Source: Roseovarius sp. MMSF_3281 (lineage in GTDB: Bacteria; Pseudomonadota; Alphaproteobacteria; Rhodobacterales; Rhodobacteraceae). Taken from it: a DNA stretch of 64,000 nt. The notes beneath the pieces are model-generated. The model was given only the letters and a program-made list of their open reading frames with translations. It did not search any database and was not told where the DNA came from. A program made the position numbers and the translations under genes. The stretch lies in NCBI RefSeq assembly GCF_030733685.1, contig NZ_JASHIM010000013.1, forward strand, positions 49,377-113,376, written 5' to 3'. Position 1 is the stretch's first letter; each line of letters starts with the position of its first letter. This document shows positions 8,765-17,493 of the stretch, in pieces.

Positions 8765-9163
8765 TCAACAGTCGACGCGAGCACCTTCGCCGTAGGGCGG
8801 CGCATAGCAGATCAGGACACGCACCGGCGTCTCGCCGATAGCAGTGAACGTGTGAGGCATATCAGCCGCGAAAAAGCAGCTCTCCCCGGCCCCGATTTCC
8901 TGTTCATAATCGCCTATCGTCACGCGGGCCCGGCCTTCCAGCATCCAGCAGAACTGATCGATTCCCGGATGAAAGTGCGGCGTCGCTCCTTGCCCGGGTT
9001 CGATGCGACCGATCAAAACTTCCATTTGCGTGGCGCCGGTCTCCGGCGAGACAAGTCGGCGGTTCACGGTCCCTGTATGCCCGCTCGGCGCATAAGGCTG
9101 CGCCTTGTCTTCGGTCATGAAGAAGACAGAGGGGTCGAGGTCTGAGGCTTTGGTCATGGTCAT
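8765..9163 (-). CDS. Small cupin-domain protein
   Basis: A 132-aa single cupin. The ATG at 9163 follows GGAAGGAA and gives MTMTKASDLDPSVFFM; an in-frame upstream extension lies within the dctM gene and is not used. Cupin motif 1 is visible as PGQGATPHFHPGIDQFCWMLEG (histidines and glutamine) and motif 2 as ADMPHTFTAIG. It lies between dctM and dctP in the operon. Its role is unknown: metal-dependent isomerase, lyase or a small-molecule sensor would all fit this fold. The insertion of a cupin gene between TRAP subunit genes is worth noting. Confidence 0.85.
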   Translation of the reverse strand: MTMTKASDLDPSVFFMTEDKAQPYAPSGHTGTVNRRLVSPETGATQMEVLIGRIEPGQGATPHFHPGIDQFCWMLEGRARVTIGDYEQEIGAGESCFFAADMPHTFTAIGETPVRVLICYAPPYGEGARVDC

Positions 9164-9177
9164 AGCGTTCCTTCCGC

Positions 9178-10467
9178 TCAGTTGCTGATCGTTCCAGGCA
9201 GCCACAACACCAGTTGCGGGAAGGCCACCAGAAGCGCGATAATGATGAGATGCGTGAGCACATGCGGGGCGACCCCGCGGAAAATTTCCGCAAGCGGCCT
9301 TTCGGCATAGCGCGCCACCACGAAGATGTTCATTCCAAGCGGCGGTGTGATCATCCCCACTTCTGCGGATACGACGACAAGCACACCAAACCACACCGGA
9401 TCAAAACCCAAGGTCATGATCGCAGGCACCATGACGGGGACAGTCAGGATCAGAATTGCCAGCTGATCCATGAAGCACCCCAATACGAGATAGAAAAGGA
9501 TGATACCTGCCATCACGACATAAGGGGAAACCTCAAGCGTGGTGATCCAATTGACAAACTCCGGCGTGATCTGCCCAAGCGTCAAAACATACCCGAAGAT
9601 ATGCGCGCCAATGATGATCAGGAATATCATGCAGGTCGCCCGAACCGCGCGGGAAAGCGCGCCCCAGGTACTCGCCCAGGTGAGGGTCCGGAACGCCGCC
9701 GCGATCACGAAGGCGCCGAATGCACCCAGCCCCGCCGCCTCTGTGGGCGTTGCCACACCAAGGTAGATTGAGCCGGTGACACATGCCAACAGGATCAGCA
9801 TTGGGCCAATTTCGCGGAAGGCATAGATCTTGTCCCGCAAAGGCCATGGCTGGGCCGTCGGGGCAATGGAAGGGTCGCGAAGGATCAATATGTAGATTGT
9901 CGCGATAATGCCGATCGTCACCAGGACACCGGGAATGATACCACCGATCAGCAACGAGGCGATGTTCACCTCAACGATAATGCCATAGAGAACCAGGGCG
10001 ATTGACGGCGGGATAAGCATCGCGAGCGTGCCGGAAACCGCAACGACACCAGCAGAGAATTTAGCCTCATAGCCGGCGCGCCCCATGGCCGGTATCGACG
10101 TCGAGGACAGCGCCGCGGCCGCCGCGGTCGAAGAGCCGGAAATCGCCCCGAAACCCGCCCCGGCAAGCGCTGTTGCCACGGCAAGGCCGCCCGGCAAACG
10201 CCCAACCCATATGGTGATGGCCTTGAACATGCGATCGGCGATTCCACTGACGATCACGAACTCGGCCATCAGTATGAACAAGGGCACCGCAATCAGTTCA
10301 TACCCGTTCGTGGTAGATAGCGGCGTGGTCGACAAAACCGAAAGGGCGCTGTTGAAGCCGACAATATAGATCATGCCAAGCATCCCCGTGAAGGCCAGCG
10401 CCAACCCGACCGGAACGCCAATGATCAACAGGAAAAGAAGTCCTAGAACGACGAGAAGGGATGTCAT
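9178..10467 (-). CDS. TRAP transporter large permease (DctM family)
   Basis: Integral membrane subunit, 429 aa, of the TRAP transporter. The ATG at 10467 overlaps the DctQ stop (ATGA). The protein opens with MTSLLVVLGLLFLLIIGVPVG and has about a dozen hydrophobic segments. Family motifs GAISGSSTAAAAALSS, VSGTLAMLIPPSIALVLYG and FGVLVVVSAEVGMITPPLGMN are present. It couples sodium-driven transport to substrate delivery by the DctP protein encoded two genes downstream. The short gap of 14 bases to the cupin gene supports a single transcript. Confidence 0.95.
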   Translation of the reverse strand: MTSLLVVLGLLFLLIIGVPVGLALAFTGMLGMIYIVGFNSALSVLSTTPLSTTNGYELIAVPLFILMAEFVIVSGIADRMFKAITIWVGRLPGGLAVATALAGAGFGAISGSSTAAAAALSSTSIPAMGRAGYEAKFSAGVVAVSGTLAMLIPPSIALVLYGIIVEVNIASLLIGGIIPGVLVTIGIIATIYILILRDPSIAPTAQPWPLRDKIYAFREIGPMLILLACVTGSIYLGVATPTEAAGLGAFGAFVIAAAFRTLTWASTWGALSRAVRATCMIFLIIIGAHIFGYVLTLGQITPEFVNWITTLEVSPYVVMAGIILFYLVLGCFMDQLAILILTVPVMVPAIMTLGFDPVWFGVLVVVSAEVGMITPPLGMNIFVVARYAERPLAEIFRGVAPHVLTHLIIIALLVAFPQLVLWLPGTISN

Positions 10468-10997
10468 ACAGCGTCCTCCTGATGCTCGGAATGTTCGGGC
10501 ATGGAGGGATGAACCCCCGATTTGACAGATTGAATGGCCAAAGCGAGACGGGCGAGACAAACGACAACCATCGCCAGCGACCCCGCCGGCACCAGCACAT
10601 AGCTGAGCCATGCGGGCCAGGGCACGATACTCGCGATCCTCTCACCGTTGGCAAAGCTCGACCACGCACGGTCCCATGAAACCCAGACCAGCAACACAAA
10701 GATGAAAAGACCGATCAGGGCACCCGCGATATCGGTCAGGGCGCGTGGCCGGGCAGGTAATTTCAAAACGAGCAGATCAACTGCCAGGTGTTCGTCATGC
10801 CAATAGGTCGGACCGACCCCGAAAAAGAACAGCGCAGGCGTCAGGTAAAGGACCACGACATCATGCGCAAAGAACAGCGGCTTTCCGATTCCATAACGAA
10901 GGGACACATCCGCCACCACCAACAGCGTCAGAGAGGCGAGCGCGACAACCGCTACCAAGCTGAACCCTGTGTCCACAGCCTGCATGAACCTGCGCAT
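10464..10997 (-). CDS. TRAP transporter small permease (DctQ family)
   Basis: Four-helix small membrane subunit, 177 aa. It shows LASLTLLVVADVSLRYGIGKPLFFAHDVV, the DctQ hallmark, followed by WHDEHLAVDLL. Start is either ATG 10997 or GTG 11000; the ATG forms a TGATG overlap with the iclR stop. It is coupled at its 3' end to dctM. The order dctQ-dctM-cupin-dctP differs from the common dctPQM order. Confidence 0.9.
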   Translation of the reverse strand: MRRFMQAVDTGFSLVAVVALASLTLLVVADVSLRYGIGKPLFFAHDVVVLYLTPALFFFGVGPTYWHDEHLAVDLLVLKLPARPRALTDIAGALIGLFIFVLLVWVSWDRAWSSFANGERIASIVPWPAWLSYVLVPAGSLAMVVVCLARLALAIQSVKSGVHPSMPEHSEHQEDAV

Positions 10998-11752
10998 CAC
11001 GACGCCCCCCCGCTGACATCGACCTGCGCACGGATTGCATCAATCGTACGACCAAGTGCCGCGGCGATTTCTTCATGACGGCCTTCCATGCGATAGTTGG
11101 GGCCAGCCACCGACAGCCCAAGCTTCCTGCCCGCCACGTCCAAAAGCATTCCAACGCCGGACACTTCCGGCGTGAACTCGGTGGCGTTCAGAAACCAACC
11201 GCGCTGGCGGCTTTCCGTGATCGTGCGGAAAAGTTCATCCGGATCGGTAATCGAGGTGCTGCTGGCCTTGGAATAGTCCATTGCCGCGAGTTCGGACTTC
11301 AACTCATCATCACGCAATGAGGACAAGATCGCCTTTCCTGCGGAGATGGCGTAGAGCGGGCGGCGCTCACCGGCACTCGCGGAGTATCGGACCCCTTTCT
11401 CGGAAACCAATGCATCAAGGTAAATGGCTTCGCTGCCGTCTCGCGCGGCAAGCAATACCGTCTCCCCTGTCTCAGATCGCAGATCTGCCATATGATGGCG
11501 CGCCATCTGCAGGACCGGGTCACCTTCAACGATGCGCCGGTTAACATCGAACATCCGACGCGTCGGATAAAAGCCCCCGCGACGGCGAATTTCAAACAAA
11601 TAGCCGTGCTCCCTCAACGTACTGACCAAGTTGCTGGTGCTCGACATTGGCAGCGACAGCCGTGACGACAGATGGGTCAGCGTCGCTGGCGCCTGTTCCT
11701 CTGAGAAAAACTCAAAGAAACGCAGCACATTCTCGACTTGTCTCACCGACAT
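10997..11752 (-). CDS. IclR-family transcriptional regulator
   Basis: A 251-aa IclR-type regulator. The N-terminal winged helix-turn-helix covers residues 1-65 (MSVRQVENVLRFFEFF, LSSRLSLPMSSTSNLVSTLREHGYL). The C-terminal effector domain includes LRSETGETVLLAAR, YSASAGERRPLYAISAGKAIL and the late GLSVAGP. ATG 11752 is preceded by GGAGGAG. Unusually, the regulator is the first gene of the operon it presumably controls rather than being divergent, and its stop overlaps dctQ. A perfect 12-bp inverted repeat lies 43-82 bases upstream of its start and is a good operator candidate. The effector is probably the imported acid or its CoA ester. Confidence 0.93.
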   Translation of the reverse strand: MSVRQVENVLRFFEFFSEEQAPATLTHLSSRLSLPMSSTSNLVSTLREHGYLFEIRRRGGFYPTRRMFDVNRRIVEGDPVLQMARHHMADLRSETGETVLLAARDGSEAIYLDALVSEKGVRYSASAGERRPLYAISAGKAILSSLRDDELKSELAAMDYSKASSTSITDPDELFRTITESRQRGWFLNATEFTPEVSGVGMLLDVAGRKLGLSVAGPNYRMEGRHEEIAAALGRTIDAIRAQVDVSGGAS

Positions 11753-11794
11753 GTCACTCCTCCCTTATCTCTTGGCCCCCTCCGAGCCAATGTA

Positions 11795-11834
11795 TACTTC
11801 ATATATCTGAAGAATCATTCTCATATATGAAGTA
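11795..11834. promoter_or_regulatory. Candidate operator: 12-bp perfect inverted repeat upstream of iclR
   Basis: TACTTCATATAT at 11795-11806 and ATATATGAAGTA at 11823-11834 form perfect arms around a 16-base spacer. The spacer contains a third related half, CTGAAG. It sits 43 to 82 bases upstream of the iclR start codon in an AT-rich patch, where autoregulation of the operon would be expected. Confidence 0.6.
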
Positions 11835-11932
11835 AATGAGGTAGGAGGTGCTGTCAATGCTTGGGAGCACTCCATAATAAATATAATAATATCAAATATT
11901 TAATGAATATTCTCTTCAAGGCAGTCATCACC

Positions 11933-12345
11933 GGCTCTGTTGCAAAGCTTTTCTCGTGGCGTCATTTCCGTGATGAGATCGTGCTTTGGGCGGTACGCTG
12001 GTATTACCGCTATCGGGTCTGCTCTCGTGACCTCTAAGAGATGATGGCATAGCGCGGCCACCGCGCCGACCACTCGACGATTTGCCACTGGGTTCAACAC
12101 CATGCCCCGAGGTCGAAAAGCGGACGCGATGGCAGTGGCGCCGCCCGAGATCTGACAGCCGTCGGATGGATGAAAGCTATATCAAGCTGCGCGGGAAATC
12201 GGCCTGCGCCACGATCAAGGGTTTGATGTTATGCGGGCACTGCGCACTCTGTGAAGCGATACCCATGCCCGAAGACCGTATGGCCACCTGAAATGAAACG
12301 ATAAAACCCGCCTATTCGGGCCTCAATCATATGTGCAACAGGGCC
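11933..12345 (+). mobile_element. IS6-family insertion sequence, internally deleted and degenerate
   Basis: Left terminal repeat GGCTCTGTTGCAAA at 11933-11946 and right repeat TGTGCAACAGGGCC at 12332-12345 delimit a 413-bp element; IS6 members are usually about 800 bp. Between them the transposase is still readable but broken: HFRDEIVLWAVRWYYRYRV, in-frame stops, TICHWVQHHAP, then after a frame change RRPRSDSRRMDESYIKLRGK, and finally ATIKG near the end. The first catalytic aspartate region (MDESYIK) survives while the middle of the DDE domain is deleted. The right end is nearly identical, in inverted orientation, to the remnant at 4460-4615. Confidence 0.85.
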
Positions 12346-12521
12346 GATATTGACAGGCCCAATCTATTCCAGCGACCCGGATACGGCGGCCCCCGGCCAG
12401 GCAAGCGCACAGCGGATCCGTCCCGCGACCGTCGGGCATGAACAGTTGATAATCTTTTCCGATGCGAATAATCTGCGCGAAGCAAGGCAATGCCCAGCCA
12501 AAACCTATCAATGGCGGAGCG

Positions 12522-13400
12522 ATGTCCTTTCACCCCAGAATGTATGCTGCTGTCCGCGGCTTCGATCCGCTGGACGAGATGCGCTGCCTGCGGTTCGACG
12601 ACATGGTCGTCGACTATTGGCGTGTGCAAGGACAGTCCCGGGCCACCGGGCGGTATGTCTCGATGTACCCGCGCCTTGTTCTTGTCCTCGATGACCGTGC
12701 ACTGTCGCTCTCACGCGGGAAAGACGCCGCATCCAGCGCCGCCGCCGCGTGCTACATTCCGGCCGGTGTGCAGGTCTGGGCCAGCCTCGACGAACCCGGC
12801 GAGCTCAAACACATCGACATTCACTTTTCGATGCCGCGCTTCAAGGCGCTTGCAGAGACCGACGCGCCCATCGACCGTATGATGGTTTTCCCGTCGCTCG
12901 GGCCGCTGGCCCCGTTGGTACGCGTCCTTCAGGACGAATGCCTGTCGATCCGCCCCTCCCTGTCCCGCGTCGACAGGCTGATCAGCGCCATGATTCAAGA
13001 GATGTGCCTGATCGACCGTGCCGGCCTTGGCGATGGCGACAAGGGGGATGCCTGGCTCCATGCCATGCGCGCCTATGTCTTCGAACGAATGGAACATCGG
13101 ATCGCGGTGGATGATCTGGCCGCATTGTCCGGCCTGTCCCGAACGCATTTCAACCGCATCTTTCGCAAACGCACGGCCATGTCGCCGCACAGCTGGGTCA
13201 CAGGGATCAAGATCGATTACGCCAAGCGCCTCCTGTGCTGCGGACTACCCCTTGCCGAGGTGACGAACGTGACCGGGTTTGCCGACCAGGCCCACTTTTC
13301 CCGCAGTTTCAAGCAGGGAACCGGCCAATCGCCGGGGGCGTGGGCCCGGGCGAATGCGCCCGCGCAGGATGGTCCGATTATTCAAGACAATCCTTCCTGA
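12522..13400 (+). CDS. AraC-family transcriptional regulator
   Basis: A 292-aa AraC-type activator with an N-terminal sensor region and a C-terminal double helix-turn-helix (HRIAVDDLAALSGLSRTHFNRIFRK, then EVTNVTGFADQAHFSRSFKQGTGQSPGAW). ATG at 12522 is preferred because GGAG precedes it; an in-frame upstream start would extend the protein by 20 residues without family support. It lies 100 bases upstream of a TonB-dependent siderophore receptor on the same strand. Siderophore-sensing AraC regulators such as PchR occupy this position in other genomes, so activation of the receptor and perhaps of the convergent ABC operon is a reasonable inference. Confidence 0.9.
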   Translation: MSFHPRMYAAVRGFDPLDEMRCLRFDDMVVDYWRVQGQSRATGRYVSMYPRLVLVLDDRALSLSRGKDAASSAAAACYIPAGVQVWASLDEPGELKHIDIHFSMPRFKALAETDAPIDRMMVFPSLGPLAPLVRVLQDECLSIRPSLSRVDRLISAMIQEMCLIDRAGLGDGDKGDAWLHAMRAYVFERMEHRIAVDDLAALSGLSRTHFNRIFRKRTAMSPHSWVTGIKIDYAKRLLCCGLPLAEVTNVTGFADQAHFSRSFKQGTGQSPGAWARANAPAQDGPIIQDNPS

Positions 13401-13500
13401 TAGTTTTAATCGGGTATCCTGAAAACACTCTGTGCGCTCCATCTTCTCCGACCGGGTCGATGGGTGACTCACCGTGACATCTGTAGAGAAGGGTGCCGAT

Positions 13501-15639
13501 ATGGCCGAAACGACAAACCGCCACCGTGGCATGGCCAGGCTCAGCAGCGCAGCGCTGATGCTGCTGGGGACCGCTGCGGTTTCCACCGCCCAGCCCGCCG
13601 ATGAGACGCTTGATCTCGGGACGATCACCCTGCGCAACCAGGAAGACGCCACCGGCCCCGTGGGCGAGGACAAGAATCCGCCCACCGTCACCGGCAGCAA
13701 GGTGCCGCTCACCGTGAACGAGATACCCCAGTCGGTCTCGGTTCTCGGGCGCGAAAAGATCGAGCGTTTCGGCGCAGACCGCGTCAGCGAGGCCCTGCGC
13801 TATTCCGCCGGTGTAACGGCGGACGTGTTCGGCGACGACAACGACTATGACTGGCTGCGAATCCGAGGCTTTCAGGCCGACCAGACCGGGATCTATCTCG
13901 ACAACGCACAGAACCTCTCGTTCGCCTTCGGCTCCTTCTTCATCGACCCCTACACGCTGGAACGGGTCGAGGTCCTGCGGGGCGCGTCCTCGGCTCTTTA
14001 CGGCGGCTCGAACCCGGGCGGCATCGTCAACTATGTGTCCAAGCGCCCGGGCGGTCGAATCCGCGAACTGACATTCGGCGTCAACGACGCGACCGCCGGC
14101 TGGGTCGAGTTCGACTACGGCGACGACATCGGCGACTCAAGTTCGTATCGCCTGACCGGGCGGCTCGAAGGCGGCGACAAGTACGACGCGTTCAATGACG
14201 GTGTGCGTGGCACCTTCGCCCCGTCCTATCGGTTCAAGACCGATGGCGGCACCGAGGTGACGCTGCTGGCCAACATCCACATCGCCGACGAACACCACAA
14301 CGGCAGCACGTTCCTGCCTTATCAGGGCACGGTCGTGCCGACCCCGCAATTTGGCTATATTGATCCCGACGCGAACTTCTCGGACCCCGACTGGGACAAG
14401 TACGAGCGGCGGCAAGCCTCCTTTTCTGCCATCGTGGAACGCGAACTCGACAACGGCTTTACCTTCACCGGCATAGGGCGCCTAGGGTACGCGGATGTCC
14501 ACGAGCGCTACTACTATCCGTTCGGGTACAACGGCTTTGCCACCACCCCGAGCGACCCGCAGGGCACGCTCAGCCTCGTAGCTTTCGAACACGACACGCA
14601 GGTCTACACCGCCCAGACCGATCTGCGCTACTACGGAACGGTCTCCTCCGGACCGGTCGACCACGACCTTCTCTTCGGCCTTGACGCCAGGTACTACGAG
14701 ATCGACGAAATCCAGGCCTCGGGGTCTGGCAGCAACACCGTGGTCAACCCGACGGCCCCCGGAACGCCGGTCATCGGCGCGCCCTACCAGGATGCCACGA
14801 CCACCCAGCGTCAGATCGGTTTCTACGTGCAGGATCAGATGCGCTGGGGCAGTGGATGGATCGGTACGCTCAACCTGCGGCATGACTTCGTTGAAACCAA
14901 GCAGCGTGGCTCGACCAACTTCAGCCGCAGCGACAGCGAAACCTCCGGGCGCGTGGCCATCGCGTACGAGGCCGCATCCGGCTTCACGCCTTACCTGTCC
15001 TACTCGACATTCTTCAACCCGCTGATCGCATCGCCCGCCGCCGGCGTGACCCGCCCGGAAACCGGCGACCAGGTCGAGCTCGGGTTCAAATGGGCGCCGC
15101 TGGACGGCAACTTCTCGTTGACCGGCGCGGCGTTCCAGATTGATCGCGAAGGGGTCGTCGTCGGTGTCGCGCCGACGCAGACACAGCTGGGCGAGGTGCG
15201 CTCGCGCGGCCTCGAATTCGAAGCGGAATACGACTTCGGCAACGGGCTTTACCTGCAGGCCGCCGCAAGTTTCATCGACGCGGAAATCCGCAAGGACGCG
15301 AACCCGGCCCTTATCGGCACGACGCCGACGCTCATTCCCGAGACCGAGCTGTCGCTCTTTGCCAGCTACAATTTCACAGGTCCGCTTGACGGTCTGAAAG
15401 TTGGGGCCGGCGCGCGCCACCAAGGCGAAAGCTATGCCGACGCGGCCAATACGTTCAAGGTGTCCAGCGCAACCCTCTACGACGTTTTCGCAACCTACCA
15501 GGTACGCGACGGACTCGAAGCCAACCTCGCGGTCACCAATATCGGCGACAAGCGCTACGTCACCGGTTGCCAGGATCTCTATACCTGCTCCTACGGCTCC
15601 GGGCGCGAGATCAGCTTTTCGGTCACCTCTCGCTTCTGA
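13501..15639 (+). CDS. TonB-dependent siderophore receptor (FhuA/FoxA-like)
   Basis: A 712-aa outer membrane receptor. ATG 13501 follows AGAAGG and gives a signal peptide ending near VSTAQPADE. The plug is complete: VPLTVNEIPQSVSVLGREKIE, RYSAGVTADVFG, WLRIRGFQADQTGIYLD, VEVLRGASSALYGGSNPGGIVNYVSKRP, a pattern typical of ferrichrome/ferrioxamine-class receptors. The 22-strand barrel follows and ends in SFSVTSRF with the terminal phenylalanine needed for outer membrane assembly. It is convergent with the four-gene ABC operon at 15716-19489, with a shared terminator between. Together they form one complete uptake route. Confidence 0.95.
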   Translation: MAETTNRHRGMARLSSAALMLLGTAAVSTAQPADETLDLGTITLRNQEDATGPVGEDKNPPTVTGSKVPLTVNEIPQSVSVLGREKIERFGADRVSEALRYSAGVTADVFGDDNDYDWLRIRGFQADQTGIYLDNAQNLSFAFGSFFIDPYTLERVEVLRGASSALYGGSNPGGIVNYVSKRPGGRIRELTFGVNDATAGWVEFDYGDDIGDSSSYRLTGRLEGGDKYDAFNDGVRGTFAPSYRFKTDGGTEVTLLANIHIADEHHNGSTFLPYQGTVVPTPQFGYIDPDANFSDPDWDKYERRQASFSAIVERELDNGFTFTGIGRLGYADVHERYYYPFGYNGFATTPSDPQGTLSLVAFEHDTQVYTAQTDLRYYGTVSSGPVDHDLLFGLDARYYEIDEIQASGSGSNTVVNPTAPGTPVIGAPYQDATTTQRQIGFYVQDQMRWGSGWIGTLNLRHDFVETKQRGSTNFSRSDSETSGRVAIAYEAASGFTPYLSYSTFFNPLIASPAAGVTRPETGDQVELGFKWAPLDGNFSLTGAAFQIDREGVVVGVAPTQTQLGEVRSRGLEFEAEYDFGNGLYLQAAASFIDAEIRKDANPALIGTTPTLIPETELSLFASYNFTGPLDGLKVGAGARHQGESYADAANTFKVSSATLYDVFATYQVRDGLEANLAVTNIGDKRYVTGCQDLYTCSYGSGREISFSVTSRF

Positions 15640-15665
15640 GAACTAGAACTAAACCCGAAGCATGG

Positions 15666-15694
15666 AGATGCGGCAGCGATGCCGCATCTTTCTT
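15666..15694. terminator. Intrinsic terminator between convergent operons
   Basis: AGATGCGGC at 15666-15674 pairs perfectly with GCCGCATCT at 15681-15689 across a six-base loop, followed by TTCTT on the plus strand. It lies 27 bases after the receptor stop and 22 bases before the ATPase stop, so it may act in both directions. Confidence 0.75.
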
Positions 15695-15715
15695 CATTCC
15701 GCCCTCGGGCAAAGG

Positions 15716-16516
15716 TCACATTCCGGCGGAGAGGACAGGTTCTGCCGGTTCCAGCGGTACGACCATGGGCGTCCCCGTCACCGGATCGGGAATAACCCGT
15801 GCCTCCAGATCGAAAGCCGTAAGGAGGTTGTCCGGCGTCAAGACCTGCTCGGACGCGCCCGAAGCGACCACCCGTCCGTTCGCCAACAGCACCAAGTTGT
15901 CCGAATAGCGGGCCGCAAGGTTCAGATCGTGAAGCACGCTGATGATCGTTTGCCCGGACTGCCGGTTCTGTCGCCGCAGCAGGGCCAGAACGTCCATTTG
16001 GTGCGTCAGGTCCAGATAGGTCGTCGGCTCGTCCAAGAGCAGGCAAGGCGTCTGCTGCGCCAGCACAAGGCTCAGCCACGCCCGCTGGCGCTGTCCGCCC
16101 GACAGTTCCGACAGTTCCCGGTCGGCCAGCCCGGTCATGCCGACCGCCTCCAATGCCGTCTCGCAGGCTGTCTTGTCCGCCTCGTTCCACGGGCTCAGGA
16201 ACGTGCGCCACGGAATCCTCCCCCGCATCACGAGGTCCGACACCCTGATGCCTTCCGGCGCCCGCAATGTCTGCGGCAGGATCGCCAGTTGCCGGGCCAG
16301 GCGCTTGGGCGGAATACGGTTGATGTCCTCGCCGTTCAGCGTCACCCGGCCGGACCCCGGCGGCATCAGCCGAGCCAGAGCGCGCAGCAACGTGGATTTC
16401 CCGCATCCGTTCGGACCGATGATCGCCGTGACGCGCCCGCCGGGCAGCTCCAGGTCCAGGTCGCGGATGACGGACACATCGTCATAGGACAGGCTCAGCG
16501 CCTCGGTTCTCAGCAT
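15716..16516 (-). CDS. Iron-siderophore ABC transporter ATP-binding protein
   Basis: A 266-aa FepC/FhuC-type ATPase with Walker A GPNGCGKSTLL, signature LSGGQRQRAWLSL, Walker B CLLLDEPTTYLD and VLHDLNLAARYSD. ATG 16516 forms TGATG with the upstream permease stop. The same frame stays open far upstream, but that part has no protein character and is not included. It is the last gene of an intact binding protein-permease-permease-ATPase operon. It closely resembles the ATPase at 939-1751, so the two systems are paralogous. Confidence 0.95.
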   Translation of the reverse strand: MLRTEALSLSYDDVSVIRDLDLELPGGRVTAIIGPNGCGKSTLLRALARLMPPGSGRVTLNGEDINRIPPKRLARQLAILPQTLRAPEGIRVSDLVMRGRIPWRTFLSPWNEADKTACETALEAVGMTGLADRELSELSGGQRQRAWLSLVLAQQTPCLLLDEPTTYLDLTHQMDVLALLRRQNRQSGQTIISVLHDLNLAARYSDNLVLLANGRVVASGASEQVLTPDNLLTAFDLEARVIPDPVTGTPMVVPLEPAEPVLSAGM

Positions 16517-17493
16517 CACAAGTCTCCTTGTTCCATTTCCCGGGACAGCCGCCACAGCAGGTAGGGCGCACCCAGAAGACCGGTCGCGACACCTGCGGGC
16601 AATTGCAGGCCGGGTACGGCCACGCGCGCCACTAGGTCCGACAACACCAGCACCAGCGCCCCAGCCCCTGCCCCCGAGACCATGCGCCCCGCTGAGGTTC
16701 GGGCAGCCGTCAGACGCATTCCCAGGGGCCCGGCCATCAGCGCCACGAACGGCACCGGCCCCGCCACGGCCACACCCGTGGCGGCCAGCAACACGCCTGT
16801 TGCCGAGAGCCGCCACCGGGCGGCCTCGGGTCTCTGCCCCAGCCCTGCCGCCAGCCCGTCGCCCAGTTCCAGCGCCGACAGGATCCGCGCCTGCCCGAGG
16901 GCCAGCGACACGAGCACCGCCCCGATGCCCAAGACTTGCGCGACATGGCTCCAATCGCGCGCCGCGAGCGAACCCGTCAACCAGCGCTGCGCCTCGGAGG
17001 CGGTCGTCCCCGGCAATATCGTCATCAGGAAGGTCGACACCGCCGTCGCCGTGAAACCCGCACCGATTCCGATCAGGATGATCGTCAACACCGGCGTCCC
17101 TCCGCCTCCGCGATAGGCCAGCCCCCCGATCACCAGCGCCATCGCCACGCCGCCAAGCGCCGCCATCACCGCGGTCGGCATCGCGATGCCGAATGCAATG
17201 CCGGCGATAATCGCCAATCCCGCACCGGCGTTGAATCCAAGGATATCCGGGGACGCCAGCGGGTTCCGAAAGAGCATCTGGAAAAGTGCTCCCGACATGC
17301 CCAGCACCGCCCCCGCGCCCAGCGCGGTCGCCACCCGTGGCCCCCGGATCGTGTCCAGGATCAGCGCCCCGGGCCCCTCGCCTGTCACCAAGCCGGACCA
17401 CAGCACACCGGGGCTCGCATCCACCTGGCCGGTCAAGAGCGCCGTGATCGTGGCGAGAAAGATCAGAAGAGACAGTGGCAAGTACCCCTTCAT
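16516..17493 (-). CDS. Iron-siderophore ABC permease (FecCD family), second subunit
   Basis: A 325-aa membrane permease with about nine to ten hydrophobic segments. FecCD motifs are GPRVATALGAGAVLGMSGALFQ, RNPLASPDILGFNAGAG and LPAGVATGLLGAPYLLWRL. The usual VPHxxR segment reads FVALMAGPLGMRL, a departure from the consensus. ATG 17493 overlaps the preceding permease stop (ATGA). It should pair with the permease at 17490-18473 as a heterodimer in the inner membrane. This intact pair shows what is missing from the broken permease region at 1741-3278. Confidence 0.94.
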   Translation of the reverse strand: MKGYLPLSLLIFLATITALLTGQVDASPGVLWSGLVTGEGPGALILDTIRGPRVATALGAGAVLGMSGALFQMLFRNPLASPDILGFNAGAGLAIIAGIAFGIAMPTAVMAALGGVAMALVIGGLAYRGGGGTPVLTIILIGIGAGFTATAVSTFLMTILPGTTASEAQRWLTGSLAARDWSHVAQVLGIGAVLVSLALGQARILSALELGDGLAAGLGQRPEAARWRLSATGVLLAATGVAVAGPVPFVALMAGPLGMRLTAARTSAGRMVSGAGAGALVLVLSDLVARVAVPGLQLPAGVATGLLGAPYLLWRLSREMEQGDL

